Positions 24,640 through 37,530 are shown, counted from the stretch's first letter. The stretch is DNA of 64,000 nt from Bugula neritina (GCA_964035545.1 OZ037770.1:15536642-15600641); one strand, 5' to 3'. The notes: generated by a model from the sequence alone, not told the origin. A program made the numbers and translations.

Positions 24640-26787
24640 TGTTTCTTCTCACAGAATGGGATTCGGCATGTTGATTTGCTGGCACAGTAGGGTACAAATC
24701 AATTGTAAACTCAAATGAATACATTCAACACAAAATATCAATCTAGTCTTGACTTAAACTGACTGGTAAATTAAACTAAAGAAGTTATAATTGTTACAAA
24801 ATAAAAAATAAACTAATTTCATAGACTAAACGAAAAAATATTTATGGAAATCAACATAGCCTTCCACAATGATTGAAAGTTTAATTGGAATTTTAACTTT
24901 AGGAATAGAAGCAAGACAGACGGTGACGATACTAGCTACAATTAGTATTACAATGATTGTTGCTTCTAATAAAAACAATTTGTAGTTTAACTTACATCAA
25001 CAATTTTTTTATTATTTAATAAATAAATTTTACAATAAACTTTCAATTATACTTGTACTTATAGCTATTTCCAAAACATCAAGTTTAAATCAATTTATAA
25101 TATAAATAATACTAAGACTAAAAGCAAAATAACTAATGGGTTTATCCTACCATACATTCAATTTTATTAGTATTTAATCCATTGTGATTGTATTTGTGAA
25201 GTTATTTTTTCACATTTAACAAATAATAAATTTAATAAGTTACACTTAATCTTATAGGCATGCTGGTCAAAACTAAAAATTTTAAATTGATATTAAACTT
25301 TATATTTAATTTTACATCTGATTGTCATAGTAATTGTCCTTATCATTAAGTTTATGATTATGTCATTGTCAATAACTCAAAGTCAGTGATACTGATACTC
25401 AAATGATTATGATAGTCAAAGAAATGGCTCAATCACAATTACAATCAGTATCACAATGACAATTAGTGTGAATCACTCAATCAATATTAATATCATTATA
25501 TCACAATTATTGACAATCAGTGTGAGTGTCACAATGAAAATGTGAATGTCATTTTTATTTTACAACAAATTAAATAAATTTAAATTGGTATACAGCTATA
25601 CTATCTCGATTTTTAAAACCAACAGCTTTTACAAAAGATATTTTTATAAAATCGTTGCTAAACAGCGAAAATACAAGAGAAATAACTATCATTATGAGTG
25701 TGACTATAAGTTATAGTATAAGTATAACTAGGAGTCACTAGACTTGAAGTTGAAGACTAGCAATATTGCACTGCAAACCGGAAACTAATAATTGCCTAAG
25801 AGCATGATTTATAACTGCTTGTAAAAAACTTTATCGAGTATACTCAGGTGAAAACTGGCTTTTCCTCCATCTTTTTATTAAATAGAAACTAACTAAATTT
25901 TAGTGAGTCAATCTTGTTTGTTAAATTACGCATCCGGTATTTTCATGATTAATATTTTGGCATCGGTTTGCATTCCGATTAGTCATTAGATTCAGTGGAA
26001 GTTCAGAATTTAACTGTAATTGCATCTATAGTGTGTCAATTAAAAAGCTTGTTTTTAAATTAAATGTATTAATTGCTGGAAACTCCAAATCGTTGGTGTT
26101 GCACGATCTGTAAGTTAACCTAAAAATTGACCAAAAAAAATAAAATCAAAATGAAAAAATTATAAATCAATCAAGTTTAACTCAAAACACTGTTTTATGT
26201 GTTTAACTTGAAGTTTTGCTTAGATTTTTGGCACTAACAGTGAAACTGAAGCTGTGCATTTGAAAGTCAAAGTGTAATACTTATAACTAAGCTGATAATT
26301 CAATTTGAATTTATTTTTACATTTTTTATTATTATTTAATTTTATTTGAAACATTTACTTTTAGTTTTAGTTTTAGTTTTTTTTTTAGATTTATCATTAG
26401 TATTAATATTAGCAATATGATTACCATAAGCTTAAAGCTTATGCATAAGATTAAGTTGGTGATAAGTATAAAAAATCATATTTTAAATTTAATAATTGTG
26501 CTAATAATTATATTATGATTATAATCCGTGTAAATATATATATTTACTAAAACCATAATGATAATCTTAAAGTTGATAGAATTAAATTATTTATATTTAT
26601 TTTAATTATTATACTACATGAAAAATTGAAACTGTTGTAAAATTGTTACATTTATGAACATATGATATTTATAATGGCTTTTGTATAATTCATTCAAATT
26701 CTTACGGATAGTTGGACCGAACCCTTTCAGTTTGATTGGTTTGGCAAATTTATTATCTTTTGTATTTAATAGTGAATTGATTTAAAC
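24640..26787. other. Divergent intergenic region between DOP1 and the BAK-like gene
   Basis: About 2.1 kb of very AT-rich DNA between two start codons pointing away from each other. It must contain both promoters and 5' UTR sequence. No ORF, CpG-rich block or clear TATA arrangement can be singled out among the many TA-rich runs. Confidence 0.6.
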
Positions 26788-29700
26788 ATGGATGGTGACA
26801 CTGGAGCCTTCAGTCTGACTGAAGATTCCATCTCAGATGACTGTGAGTTTTATTCAAAATTAGAAATGTGTTAATATATTTATCAACATTCACATCACTT
26901 TATTGAAATAGTAGGTGAAAATTCGCAAGCCTAAAGTGTTTTAGAAAAAATGGAAACATGTATAATAATTTCTTTATGAACTTATTCACTGATTCTTAGC
27001 TGATATTTTGTGGGATTATGTTTCATGATTGGTAGTTGTTTCATGTTCTCCCACAGCTACTTATGCTACTGCTCAGACTACACACAAAGGTGATGAGAAT
27101 TTTGCAGACACTAGTGCAGCAGCCAATGAAAGTGTAGAATACATAACTCTAGTAACCAATGAAAATACAGAACACATAGGTATGCCATTTAGCATAAATA
27201 CGAATTATTTTACCTAACTCTAATCTATGTGGCATATCAGTTCAAATGTTTATTTGTCATATGATGTACAAGTTACAACATTTGTTTATATGTAGTACTT
27301 ACTGAGCTTTATTTAGGTAATGAGGTTAAATAAAGTGCAGGTCATGTCTAGATTAAAATATAATAAGCTTGCCTGATAACTTTAAGGCAAAAACATGTAA
27401 ATAACTTTGGCATGAGATGAAATGCAGGTCACTAGCTGTGAACACATGGTCCAACTTGGCTCTAGGGTAGAAATAGCCTTAGATATCAAAACGTATGACA
27501 GGAAGGTGTGCAACCCGCCCTCACTGTGCTAGATGAACTCAGTCAACTCAAAGGTTGCATAACATGTTCTGTTGCCAAGATAATTGCTGTGGATATTGAT
27601 GTGGCTAGATGATTTTATTCTTGACATTCTTTCAACTGCGAATAGGTGACTCACCAAATGGTGGACCTCAGTCTAGTTCTCAACAGCTACAGGGCGAGAC
27701 TGTACCACCCCCATCTGGTATGTTAATATGTGTTGGTTTTGTGGGAGTCAATAGTTCTTTTGTTTGTATAGGAAGTCACTCGTTTATTTTTAGGTATTGT
27801 CTTTTGGAAATTCCAGTTTGTGTTCAGTGTAACCACATAGCTGTCACATCCTTGTTTAATTTATCACTCAATCAAAAACCCGTCATATATAATTATTAAA
27901 GCATTCCTCCCTTACGCTCCCTCTGTCCTCTTCAAGTAGTGGGACAATTATTTAGGCAATGGTTGGAGTTGTGCCTCTTTAATTTAGTTTACCAACTTTT
28001 CTCAACTAAAGAAATTGATGCATATTTATTACCAACATTTTTTGAAAATTGTTCGGTTGGTTTTTGTCAGAATCTTTCCTGAGTGTTGATATCCTAATCT
28101 GGTTTAGTCTGTTTGCACAGTCTGTTCATATAGTCTATTCACTCCCCCCCCCCCCCCCATTCTTACTGTAGATGAGAACAATACAGTAGTAGCTCCGCCT
28201 ACTGACACAGATACCATTGTGACTAGAGACACGCCCACATCTGATTCCACATTAGCTGATACATTAGACCAATCAGCCGACACACTCAACTTGCCAACTG
28301 ACCAATCAGCTAATAGACTCTGTGAAGCTGCTCAGGCAGATGTCGACCGGCCGTCTGCGGCAGCTAAGAGTCAGAAGTCAGCAACTGACAGCTCTACCTC
28401 TAGTCCCTCTCAAGCCCCCCTCCCCCCTCAGGTCAGACAATCATCATCTCCACCCCACTTCTCTATCGGCGTAGACCCGTCCCAGAAACCCTCAGCCTAT
28501 CCAGGTACGGATTCAGTATAATATATAACCACTCTAACTCGTAATATTCTAGAATATTCCATACCCTCCATACCTTCTTCTCCTGCAGAACAAGAAAGAC
28601 CCCGCAGTCAATCCACTCCTAAACCCTCCCCCATTGATCCCGGTCGAAAGAAACATCTGTCAGGAAACCCGCCTGGCGTACGTGGTGAGTTTGTCCTTGA
28701 ACTTTAGAGTAACTGTCAGTGACTAGTATCAGTGTGTAGAGTGTATACTATATATAACTCAGGTGTAGAATGTATACTATATATAACTCAGGTATAGAAT
28801 GTATACTACATATAACTCAGGTATAGAATGTATACTATATATAACTCAGGTATAATGTATACTATATATAACTCAGGTGTAGAATGTATACTATATATAA
28901 CTCAGGTGTAGAATGTATACTATATATAACTCAGGTATAGAATGTATACTATATATAACTCAGGTATAATCATAGAATCTACAAAGTCGAGAGAGAATTC
29001 ACCCAACAGATCTCCCGGGTTGAGTCCCGGTTTCCTAGGAGACAGAGTCTTTGTGTTACCTCCAGAAGTATCGCCTCGGCATGGTGGTTTGCCAACCACC
29101 AGCGTCAGTGACTATTCCATACACTCTGGTAGGTCACATGACTATTCCATACACTCTGGTAGGTCACATGACTATTCCATACACTCTGGTAGGTCACATG
29201 ACTATTCCATACACTCTGGTAGGTCACATGACTATTTCATACACTCTGGTAGGTCACATGACTATTCCATACACTCTGGTAGGTCACATGACTATTTCAT
29301 ACACTCTGGTGGGTCACATGACTATTCCATACACTCTGGTAGGTCACATGACTACTTCATACACTCTGGTAGGTCACATGACTATTCCATACACTCTGGT
29401 AGGTCACATGACTATTCCATACACTCTGGTAGGTCACATGACTATTCCATACACTCTGGTAGGTCACATGACTACTCCATACACTCTGGTAAGTCACATG
29501 ATATATTCAGGTGGAGCAGGAAGTGGGGGAAGTTCGACACCTCAAGGAAGTAGCTCCGAGACCGGAACTCGTCCGAAGACGACGCCGAGGCCGGTGAGTG
29601 ACAGACGTCATCTACAGAAGAGAGGCTCTGGTCGGTTCAGACGGCTCTCTGGCGGCTCCGGCAGCATCCAGCTGCAGCTCCAGAGGAGGAGGAGGGAAGT

Positions 29701-32005
29701 CAGCGACAGGGAGAGTTTCACGGTAGTTGTCTTCACATTGCTCTCTGTAGTTGGTGTTTATTGTGTGTCGGGATAACTCGGCACGTGATCTCTCTGGTTC
29801 TCTCTCTCTACAGGATGATGAGAGTCTGAGTGAGAGTTCACAAGAGGTCGTTGACCAGAGCGAAGAGATCATGCAGAATTTCATGTTTGAGAGATACAAC
29901 CGGGACATGAGGTCTCCAGAGAAGTCTTTCACTTTACCGAGATCTCCCGGCGTGATTGAGAATTTCTCTCCGTCTCCTACAACGTGCGTCACAGAGCTTA
30001 CTTAGTATACTATATACTCTTTAGTCTACTATATACTCTCTAGTATACTATCTACTCTCTAGTCTACTATATACTCTGTAGTATACTATCTACTCTCTAG
30101 TATACTATATACTCTCTAGTATACTATCTACTCTCTAGTCTACTATATACTCTGTAGTATACTATATACTCTGTAGTATACTATATACTCTCTAGTATAT
30201 TATATACTCTGTAGTCTACTATATACTCTCTAGTATACTATATACTCTGTAGTATACTATATACTCTGTAGTATACTATATACTCTGTAGTATACTATAT
30301 ACTCTGTAATATATTATATACTCTCTAGTATACTATATACTCTCTAGTCTACTATATACTCTGTAGTATACTATATACTCTGTAGTATACTATATACTCT
30401 CTAGTATTCTATATACTCTCTAGTATACTATATACTCTCTAGTATACTATATACTCTCTAGTATATTATATACTCTCTAGTATACTATATACTCTCTAGT
30501 ATATTATATACTCTGTAGTATACTATATACTCTGTAATATATTATATACTCTCTAGTATACTATATACTCTGCAGTATATTACATACCCTGTACCATATA
30601 ATATACTCTGTACTTTATTATACACTATAGTATATAACATATTACACACAACTTGTAGTAACATCTCAGCCATAGGCAGAAGGTTGGCCACCATCGGAGA
30701 CGAAATAGACGCCAGATATTCCCGGGAGTTTGCTCAGATGACAAGATCTCTCAACATAACCCAGGGGGCCATGGAGGAGGCGTATGATGCTTTCAGGGGC
30801 GTAGCCATGAGGTTAGTTGTCGAGGGGGGAATCATTACATTGCTACCCTACACCACTGTATTAGTTATTACTAGTTATATACTATTTATATATGCTATTC
30901 ATATAATATTCTTATACTAGTATATGCTGCCCCATGTAGGCTGTTTCAACAAGGGGTCATGTCTATGGGGAAGATAGTGGCTCTCTTACAGTTTGGTTAT
31001 CGTCTGGCAATGGACGTGCTGAGTAAAGGAATCGGCGATTTCATGTCTGACATCATCAAGTGGCTAATCAGGTGCCGTCTATACTCTACTATCTATTATA
31101 TAGTTATATATCTATACTCTACTATCTATTATATAGTTATATGTCTATACTCTACTCTCTATAATATAGTTATATGTCTATACTCTACTATCTATAGTAT
31201 AGTTATATATCTATACTCTACTATCTATTATATAGTTATATGCCTATACTCTACTCTCTATAATATAGTTATATGTCTATACTCTACTATATGTCATATA
31301 GTTATATGTCTATACTCTACTCTCTATAATATAGTTATATGTCTATACTCTACTATCTGTCATATAGTTACATGTCTATACTCTACTATATGTCATATAG
31401 TTATATGTCTATACTCTACTATCTATTATATAGTTATATGTCTCTACTCTACTATCTATTATATAGTTATATGTCTATACTCTACTATCTATTATATAGT
31501 TATATATCTATACTCTACTATCTATAATATAGTTATATATCTATACTCTACTATCTATTATATAGTTACATGTCTATACTCTACTATCTATTATATAGTT
31601 ATATGTCTATACTTTACTATCTATAATATAGTTATATGTCTATACTCTACTATCTATTATATAGTTACATGTCTATACTCTACTATCTATTATATAGTTA
31701 CATGTCTATACTCTACTATCTATAATATAGTTATATGTCTATACTCTACTATCTATTATATAGTTATATGTCTATACTCTGCTTGTTTCAGATTCATAGC
31801 CGTAGAGAAGATCAAGAATGTTGCCAGTCACACCTACCAGTCTATCGCCGAGTGGATAGCGAGTCGCGGCGGGTGGCAGGCAGCTGCCGAGACGCTCACA
31901 GACATCGGCAGCACGCTGACGGACTCCTCTGTCTACATGGTAGCAGCTTTCGGAGTCGTCTGTGTGTCATTGATCGGCATAGCCTACTATTTTAGACACA
32001 GATAA
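26788..32005 (+). CDS. BAK-like pro-apoptotic Bcl-2 family effector with long N-terminal extension
   Basis: Eleven exons with matching phases: 26788-26842, 27057-27179, 27646-27717, 28172-28504, 28589-28684, 28964-29128, 29511-29722, 29814-29983, 30659-30811, 30940-31071, 31792-32005 (TAA). Predicted length is about 574 aa. The C-terminal ~240 residues are a BAK-type fold: helix 1 (SEEIMQNFMFERYNRDM); BH3 RRLATIGDEIDARYSREF with the LxxxGDE signature; BH1 region GKIVALLQFGYRLAMDV; BH2 AEWIASRGGWQAA; and a C-terminal membrane anchor (VYMVAAFGVVCVSLIGIAYY) ending in basic residues. BAK permeabilises the outer mitochondrial membrane. The first ~350 residues are Ser/Thr/Pro/Gln-rich and look disordered; vertebrate BAK lacks this extension. 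Exon 6 ends in a 30-bp array of alternative donors. It converges on the second Bcl-2 family gene. BAK-like identity is strong; the N-terminal exons rest on phase and composition only. Confidence 0.9.
28141..28159 (+). repeat. Poly(C) run upstream of an acceptor
   Basis: An uninterrupted run of C residues after actc, ending ~12 bases before the acceptor of exon 28172-28504 of the BAK-like gene. It may serve as its polypyrimidine tract. Confidence 0.8.
28726..28963 (+). repeat. 29-bp minisatellite repeating a 3' splice site of the BAK-like gene
   Basis: About eight to nine copies of gtatagaatgtatactatat plus ataactcag. Every copy ends in ataactcag followed by gtata/gtgta. The last copy is the acceptor that begins exon 28964-29128 (GTATAATCATAGAATC, encoding GIIIES). 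The array fills most of the intron. Confidence 0.87.
29114..29507 (+). repeat. 30-bp minisatellite with thirteen in-frame 5' splice sites (BAK-like gene)
   Basis: Thirteen copies of tgactattccatacactctg followed by gtaggtcaca. Each copy holds the end of exon 6 plus a donor hexamer (eleven GTAGGT, one GTGGGT, one GTAAGT), with donor G at 29129 and every 30 bases up to 29489. The unit is open and encodes RSHDYSIHSG. Any donor can join in frame to the acceptor before 29511. The last donor would leave a 22-nt intron and is unlikely to be usable. Confidence 0.92.
30004..30605 (+). repeat. 19-bp minisatellite in an intron of the BAK-like gene
   Basis: About 31 copies of tagtatactatatactctc. The array begins ~20 bases after the donor of exon 29814-29983 and ends ~55 bases before the acceptor at 30658. 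Confidence 0.92.
31074..31786 (+). repeat. 33-bp minisatellite filling an intron of the BAK-like gene
   Basis: About 21 copies of tctatactctactatctatt plus atatagttatatg. It starts within a few bases of the donor of exon 30940-31071 and stops just before the pyrimidine tract of the acceptor at 31791. The 348-codon ORF over this region is exon plus intron read-through. Confidence 0.92.
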
Positions 32006-33265
32006 CAGGTGCAGTGGGGGCGGTTGCTCACCTCCCCCCCCCCTCATCTGCCTGATACTGGAGAAGTTCAACTTCTGGTGCTCGTAGTTGGAATTGTTAG
32101 ATAATTATTTAGTTTGTGTTTCTTGTGAGTTGTTTTGACGGAGGTTGTGCAAGATGGGCTCCCACGGCTCAAATCCTCGAATAACCTGTGACTCTTTTTA
32201 CTTAATGTTTTATATAGCGAGTCACGTTATCACTACTTCTATTTTGTTTCTTTCTCAAGCCACTTGACTGTCTGCCCGCCAGTTTCGGTAGACTACATCA
32301 TATCATGAGTTTTTAGGTTACTGTCTAGAATTATTTTACGCATTTAGAGTTGATGAATCATACAAATTCCCTGCCAATATATATAAAACTAAGTTATATA
32401 CTATTCTCTCTGTCCACTATAACAGTACTTAATTCACTTTATTTATATCCAAATAAATTTTAAAATATATTCAGCGAATCTTAAAAATGTCACGTTATTT
32501 CATTGTTGCTATACAGTATCTATGCGACATGGATCATACTGTAACAACATATCACTAGTTGTGCTATCAATTATTACTGTTATACCTTCCCGGTGCGGTG
32601 GTTGGTTAAACGCAGAGGATGTGGAAGACCAAGTAGCAAACTGCAACAGGAAGTGGTTTCCTAACTTCACATTACACTTCCTTCCTCTTATAGTTACTCC
32701 CCAAAGTCGCACTTGGAGTTAATATAATCACCTAGCGTCATAGTCTACCACTTCAACTAATCGTATTTATACTGGTTTGATCCTTTATTGATAATAAACT
32801 ATATTGATAGATAAAATAAAACTGTAAATGAAATAACCAATACATGTAGAAACAAATGGTTTTAGCATAATTCTTGGTGAATTATATATTCTCAGAAATC
32901 ACAAGCAACCATCATAGCCGAGGACTTTAAGAGCAAATCAATAAAATCAATACACAATAATTTCCCAGAGTAATAGACATAAGAGAGGGTAAATAATCTG
33001 TAAAATTAGCTATTAAGTATAAAAATTGGAACGGATTTAATATAAATATTTTCCAGAGGCTTTGAATGTAAATAGAACTTGTATATGACAGCACCACTGG
33101 TTGATTGGAGTAACAGGTGGTAGAAGTAAATGGAGTTCCACTAATAGTAATAAAGCTAACGAAGTAAAAATGACTGTACTAGGAAAATGATAAATTATTT
33201 CTTTGCCACATCATCTGAGCAATTCTAAATTAAATTGAAAAGTTTTGCTATGAATATGAGGGAAA
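32006..33265. other. 3' UTR / intergenic region between convergent Bcl-2 family genes
   Basis: About 1.26 kb separates the two stop codons. AATAAA occurs on the plus strand at 32452-32457 and 32793-32798, and on the minus strand at 32784-32789, so the two transcripts may end close together or overlap. Nothing else is recognised. Confidence 0.6.
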
Positions 33266-35144
33266 TCAATGCTTGAGCCACCACAACGCTCCGATCATGA
33301 GGAGGTTACCACTAACTATGACAGCCGCGTCTCTCCAGGTCACCGAGGGCACGATATACTGTCTGACAGCAGTTAGCAAGCTGTACATCCCTCCTGCCTT
33401 GATGATCCAATCGGCAATTGTCAGCCTCTCCCCTGTCTGTTGATCAGTAACTATCCGCAGGTTATGAATATTCCTAAAATAAACAACAGCATTGGAGATT
33501 TTCCAGAACTAAAGATAGATTTCTTTGTTTATTCCACCTGCTGGTACATGGTATGGACTAGCGTGAAAGTAGATTCATTATTGAGATTGGAGATAATAAT
33601 TTAATAGAGAAACTGGAAAATAATTCACTCATGAATACATGGGAATTTCCAAACAGTCTGACTGGATAATGTGCGGGGAATTCCCAAATATTGTGACTAT
33701 AAAATATAAATAAATTATAGGATATTCGAAGTTTGTAGTGTGAAACTCAAAAACTGACTTTAAAGCAATGCACACAACAGCTGGTAAAAGTCAATTGCTT
33801 TCCTCCAAAACCTGTGCAGAGATTTTAGGTCCAAGTTTAATTATCAACCGTTCAAAATATTATTAGATAGAAAGTGAATTGACTGTAGAAATAATCTGGG
33901 CTGACCATAATCATGTCGATTATCCCACACCATGAGATGTTATTTAATAAACAACGGATGTGTTAATAGCAATGCAACCTCATAACTACATTACTACTCA
34001 TCAAATGACAGGGATTGTTATAAATTGTAGCATATAACAGAATTGATAAATCATACCAGACTACGATCCTGACGAGGGCGATTATATTCGGTCCCAAGTG
34101 TCTATTTATAAGTTGCAGAGTCATTTCGTAGACAGTTTGTAGAAACATGGAGATCTTAGATATGGAGCAGCCAGATTGGAACACACTGAAAATATATGAG
34201 TAAGTAGACATTCCACGTGCAAATGGCCATCTTTCTGCGAACCAACCACGGGAGGTAAAACTATTCTTCTGGGGATGAGCACTGTGATTGGACATCATGA
34301 GGTAGCGAATTCATGAAATATTGACCACATTATAATGGTGATTAGTCATACAGAAATGTGAAACATATCTACAATGAGTTCTACACCTACCCCCTAGCCA
34401 TTCCTGAAACCATGTCTTTAAAATCATGCATTGTGGTGTTTTCATTGACATTGAACCCGTGTTTCACCATGCGCTGTATACGATTTCCGTACAGGTCATC
34501 AAATTCCGCAGCATAATCAGCAATTTGCTGTCCATAAACAACATATGTCCTACAAGAGAAGGTTTGTATTTATGTGAGAATGACTACAAGAGGAGGGTAA
34601 ATATCCACCCACATGAGTATGACTATAACAGGAGGGCAAGCATCTAATACTCTTACCAATTACCAAAAATATACAAACGAAAAGCCCTCTACTAAGTGAA
34701 ACTTAAAAAGATATTTTGATTTTTGCTTTCTTTATAAAGAAGATCTCTTTGAGTTTTCTATCATTTAATGTGACTAGAACAATAAACAGCAGCAGTTACA
34801 GCACTCCTTCAGACCTCAGCATATATATCAGTACTTCCAGTAGAGAATGCAATTTAGCAATACCTTCTGTTGCTAGGAGTTTCTGGTCTCTCAGGGTGAA
34901 TGACAGGGGTGGGTTCAGAGAGGGGGATAGGGGGCAGAATAGCATCTAGTTCAACCGGCAGAGGGCCGACCTCCCAGCCATCATCGTTGACTTCCCTCCT
35001 CAACATGCGGTTACGATGAGTCTGCAACAGGAAACCAGCGACATACTGCTGGGTCTCCTCATGCTGCCCACTCCCATCCATCATTCTCCCATCCACCACT
35101 TCCCAGTTAGGAGAGCTCAGTCTGCTAACTTCAGTGGACTCCAT
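33266..35144 (-). CDS. Divergent multidomain Bcl-2 family protein (BAX/BAK/BOK-like)
   Basis: Four exons with consistent phase 2 junctions: 34864-35144, 34391-34549, 34057-34185, 33266-33473 (TGA), giving 258 aa. Helix 1 resembles the equivalent BAK helix (HEETQQYVAGFLLQTHRNRM). A BH3-like segment reads YGQQIADYAAEFDDLYG; the usual GDE is replaced by GQQ. A BH1-like helix reads SISKISMFLQTVYEMTLQLI. A BH2-like segment reads ADWIIKAGGMYSLL, and the protein ends in a hydrophobic anchor (AAVIVSGNLLMIGALWWLKH). It is probably a tail-anchored mitochondrial or ER apoptosis regulator; whether pro- or anti-apoptotic cannot be told from sequence. Exon 1 also encodes an acidic, proline-rich linker. It is tail-to-tail with the BAK-like gene. 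Family assignment is good, subtype uncertain. Confidence 0.8.
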
Positions 35145-37135
35145 TTTGATTCAAAGTTGAACACTCAAACTAAAATATACAACAGATAGTATGAGTAGAC
35201 AAGCATGATAAATAAACTTGAAAGAGGCAGAGCCAAATTGAAAGCCAACTAAACATTTGAGTTACATAACTGAACTGACTACTTCAACTTTCAATAAAAA
35301 TTTTATCTTGAGATAAAGTATAGAATTGATTGAACATAAATTCAGATCGAGTGCCACTTTGGAAAGTATACGTAAGATTAGTGAGGAACAATTAGTCTAA
35401 CAAGTAGTCAAAATGAAACTAGGTACAAAAATATGACCTAAACCTTATACTTTGACTTTAGGTTCACAGTCATGATTTCGACCCTAGCGACTTTATTATT
35501 TTCTTAGTTGAGTCATATAGTTCTCTTCAGTCAATACTAGTGACAGTACGTATCACTAGTACACTATACTATGAGTATGACTATCCCTAATAGCAATTCA
35601 GAAATACTATTTGATTAAAGTTAGCTCTAAGTTTAAGCCACAAACTCCAAACCTCGGGGTGAACATCGAGACTATTATAAATATGATGATCATAGCATAG
35701 TATAAGTATTAATCATGATTACACCAAAAATTGTAAACTATGAGTATAATCGTAATGGTAATTTATAAACCTAAAGAGCAAAATCAGAGGGTGTAAGTTA
35801 TACTTATACTTTCAATTCAACTTAATCATTAATGTTTTTCACTCAATTAAATTTACATATTAAACTTGGTGCTACACTAAACTTAAGACTTACCTATGCT
35901 TTAGCCTGGTCTAGAACTTGGCTATAACCTTCGCTTTTCAGACTTGATATAGTAGCTTCGACTTGCTTGCACTTACAGCTACTTAATTTAATGTTAACTC
36001 ATCATGATCAATTTCAAAAGTTTCACTTTAATTCAATTTGATTTTGAGCCACACAAAAAAATTAAAAATGAAACTCAAACTGCAATATAGTTTTAACCAA
36101 GGCTATTCTACGTGTTACCCTATGATACTAATAGCTCAAAATCAATCACCAGAAACTATTACAATAGGAGTATAAAAACAATATTAAATATCTGTGGTTA
36201 TAAGCTTCTGGTTTAGTTGCAGCCAATAAAAATAAAAATAAAACAGAAACCAGTAGCGCTACTACTTAATTCCTCCAAACCAAAGTTCTCAAATTAACTT
36301 TTTTCTCTAACTTTCATAAAACAATTGGGACTGTTGGTGACGGTAACGCATGTGCTTATAGCTAAGATATTAGGCTAAGTCTCGCTGTTTCCGACTAAAG
36401 CGAATTGCAATTGGAATTTCCCTACGTTTTTCGTATACGGATTTCCCAGCACGTCGGTCGTTTTAGAATTTAGATGTACGGCAAATGCAACAGATTATTC
36501 TGTTTAATTAACATTACGAATACCTTGTAGAATGTAGACCCTCATTATTCATGACAAATAAATTTAAAGATCTGGCTATTGAAAAACATGATACATATAT
36601 TTCTGTAATTATCAATTTTCTATAGAGGTTTGATTTATGGTGGCACTGTCAACAGTATTTTGAAAGCATAAACACAACAAACCATTGTGTAAAATTTTAT
36701 TAATCATTTGCATCAACATGATTAAATGTCATATCTGTGAATATATTTTGCCTGAGATTTCTGTCAATTTCTGTAAATTATATTTTATGATAAGCTTTGG
36801 TATTTGTTAGACATAATATATGAAACTAAGACAATATTGTTGTTTCAGACAGGTTTCCGAGGGTATATGAATATATTAAAACTGTTCTAGCTTACTTCCT
36901 ATAGATTACAGTATAATTAGTATATGCTATGTGCAGTTGACCACAATTAATCATGTCCCCAATACCAGACACCTACTAGGCACGTGTGCACACCAGCAAA
37001 CCGTGCTGCAATGTGGTCATTTCAGCTCTCGTTACAAATAGCGTGATACTAGTATCAGCTCTACACAGAAACGTCTCAGTGAAATAGTGAAGCTATAAAT
37101 AGAAAGCTGAGTGAAAGAGAATCAGGACCTATTAG

Positions 37136-37200
37136 GAGCGTGATGCATGAGGTCATGGGTTCAAATCCTAGTCAGAGGTCTGTAGTCATCCTTCCATTTT
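37136..37200 (+). other. tRNA B-box-like motif, possible SINE relic
   Basis: The stretch gggttcaaatcctag at about 37158-37172 matches the polymerase III B-box (GGTTCAAATCC). No convincing A-box or cloverleaf can be drawn around it, and no poly(A) tail or target duplication is obvious. Confidence 0.25.
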
Positions 37201-37442
37201 GAATGAGTTGCCAGTATGGCCAGAGCGACAACCCTTTAGAGCTTACCAACTATTAATATCAGGACTCCCACAAGGACTGATAAATCCCGTGTATTACTGA
37301 CATATGAAGAAGCTGTTAAATTTACTACAATACAGTATGTTTCTTTACACCACATAATACATAAAATATGTTTGTTTAGAGCTCCGCATTTTATTTACTG
37401 GCTCAGTTTTGAATTATATGTATAATCTGTTTTCTTTTCAAG

Positions 37443-37459
37443 ACAAACACACACACACA

Positions 37460-37495
<36 letters not shown>

Positions 37496-37530
37496 CACAC
37501 GCACGCACGCACACACACACACACACACAA
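37443..37530. repeat. (AC)n/(GCAC)n microsatellite
   Basis: A compound run of acac and gcac units in intergenic DNA, a typical slippage repeat. It accounts for the cysteine/valine-rich ORF on the opposite strand. Confidence 0.95.

Noticed and set aside
2757-31786. CRISPR-like regularly spaced repeats
   Set aside because: Units are contiguous without unique spacers, and the sequence is eukaryotic.
30959-32005. A single 348-codon ORF of the BAK-like gene
   Set aside because: It reads exon 30940-31071, a minisatellite intron and exon 31792-32005 without splicing. Consensus splice sites and BAK homology show that the repeat is intronic.
37136-37200. Functional tRNA gene
   Set aside because: Only the B-box matches; acceptor and anticodon stems cannot be formed.
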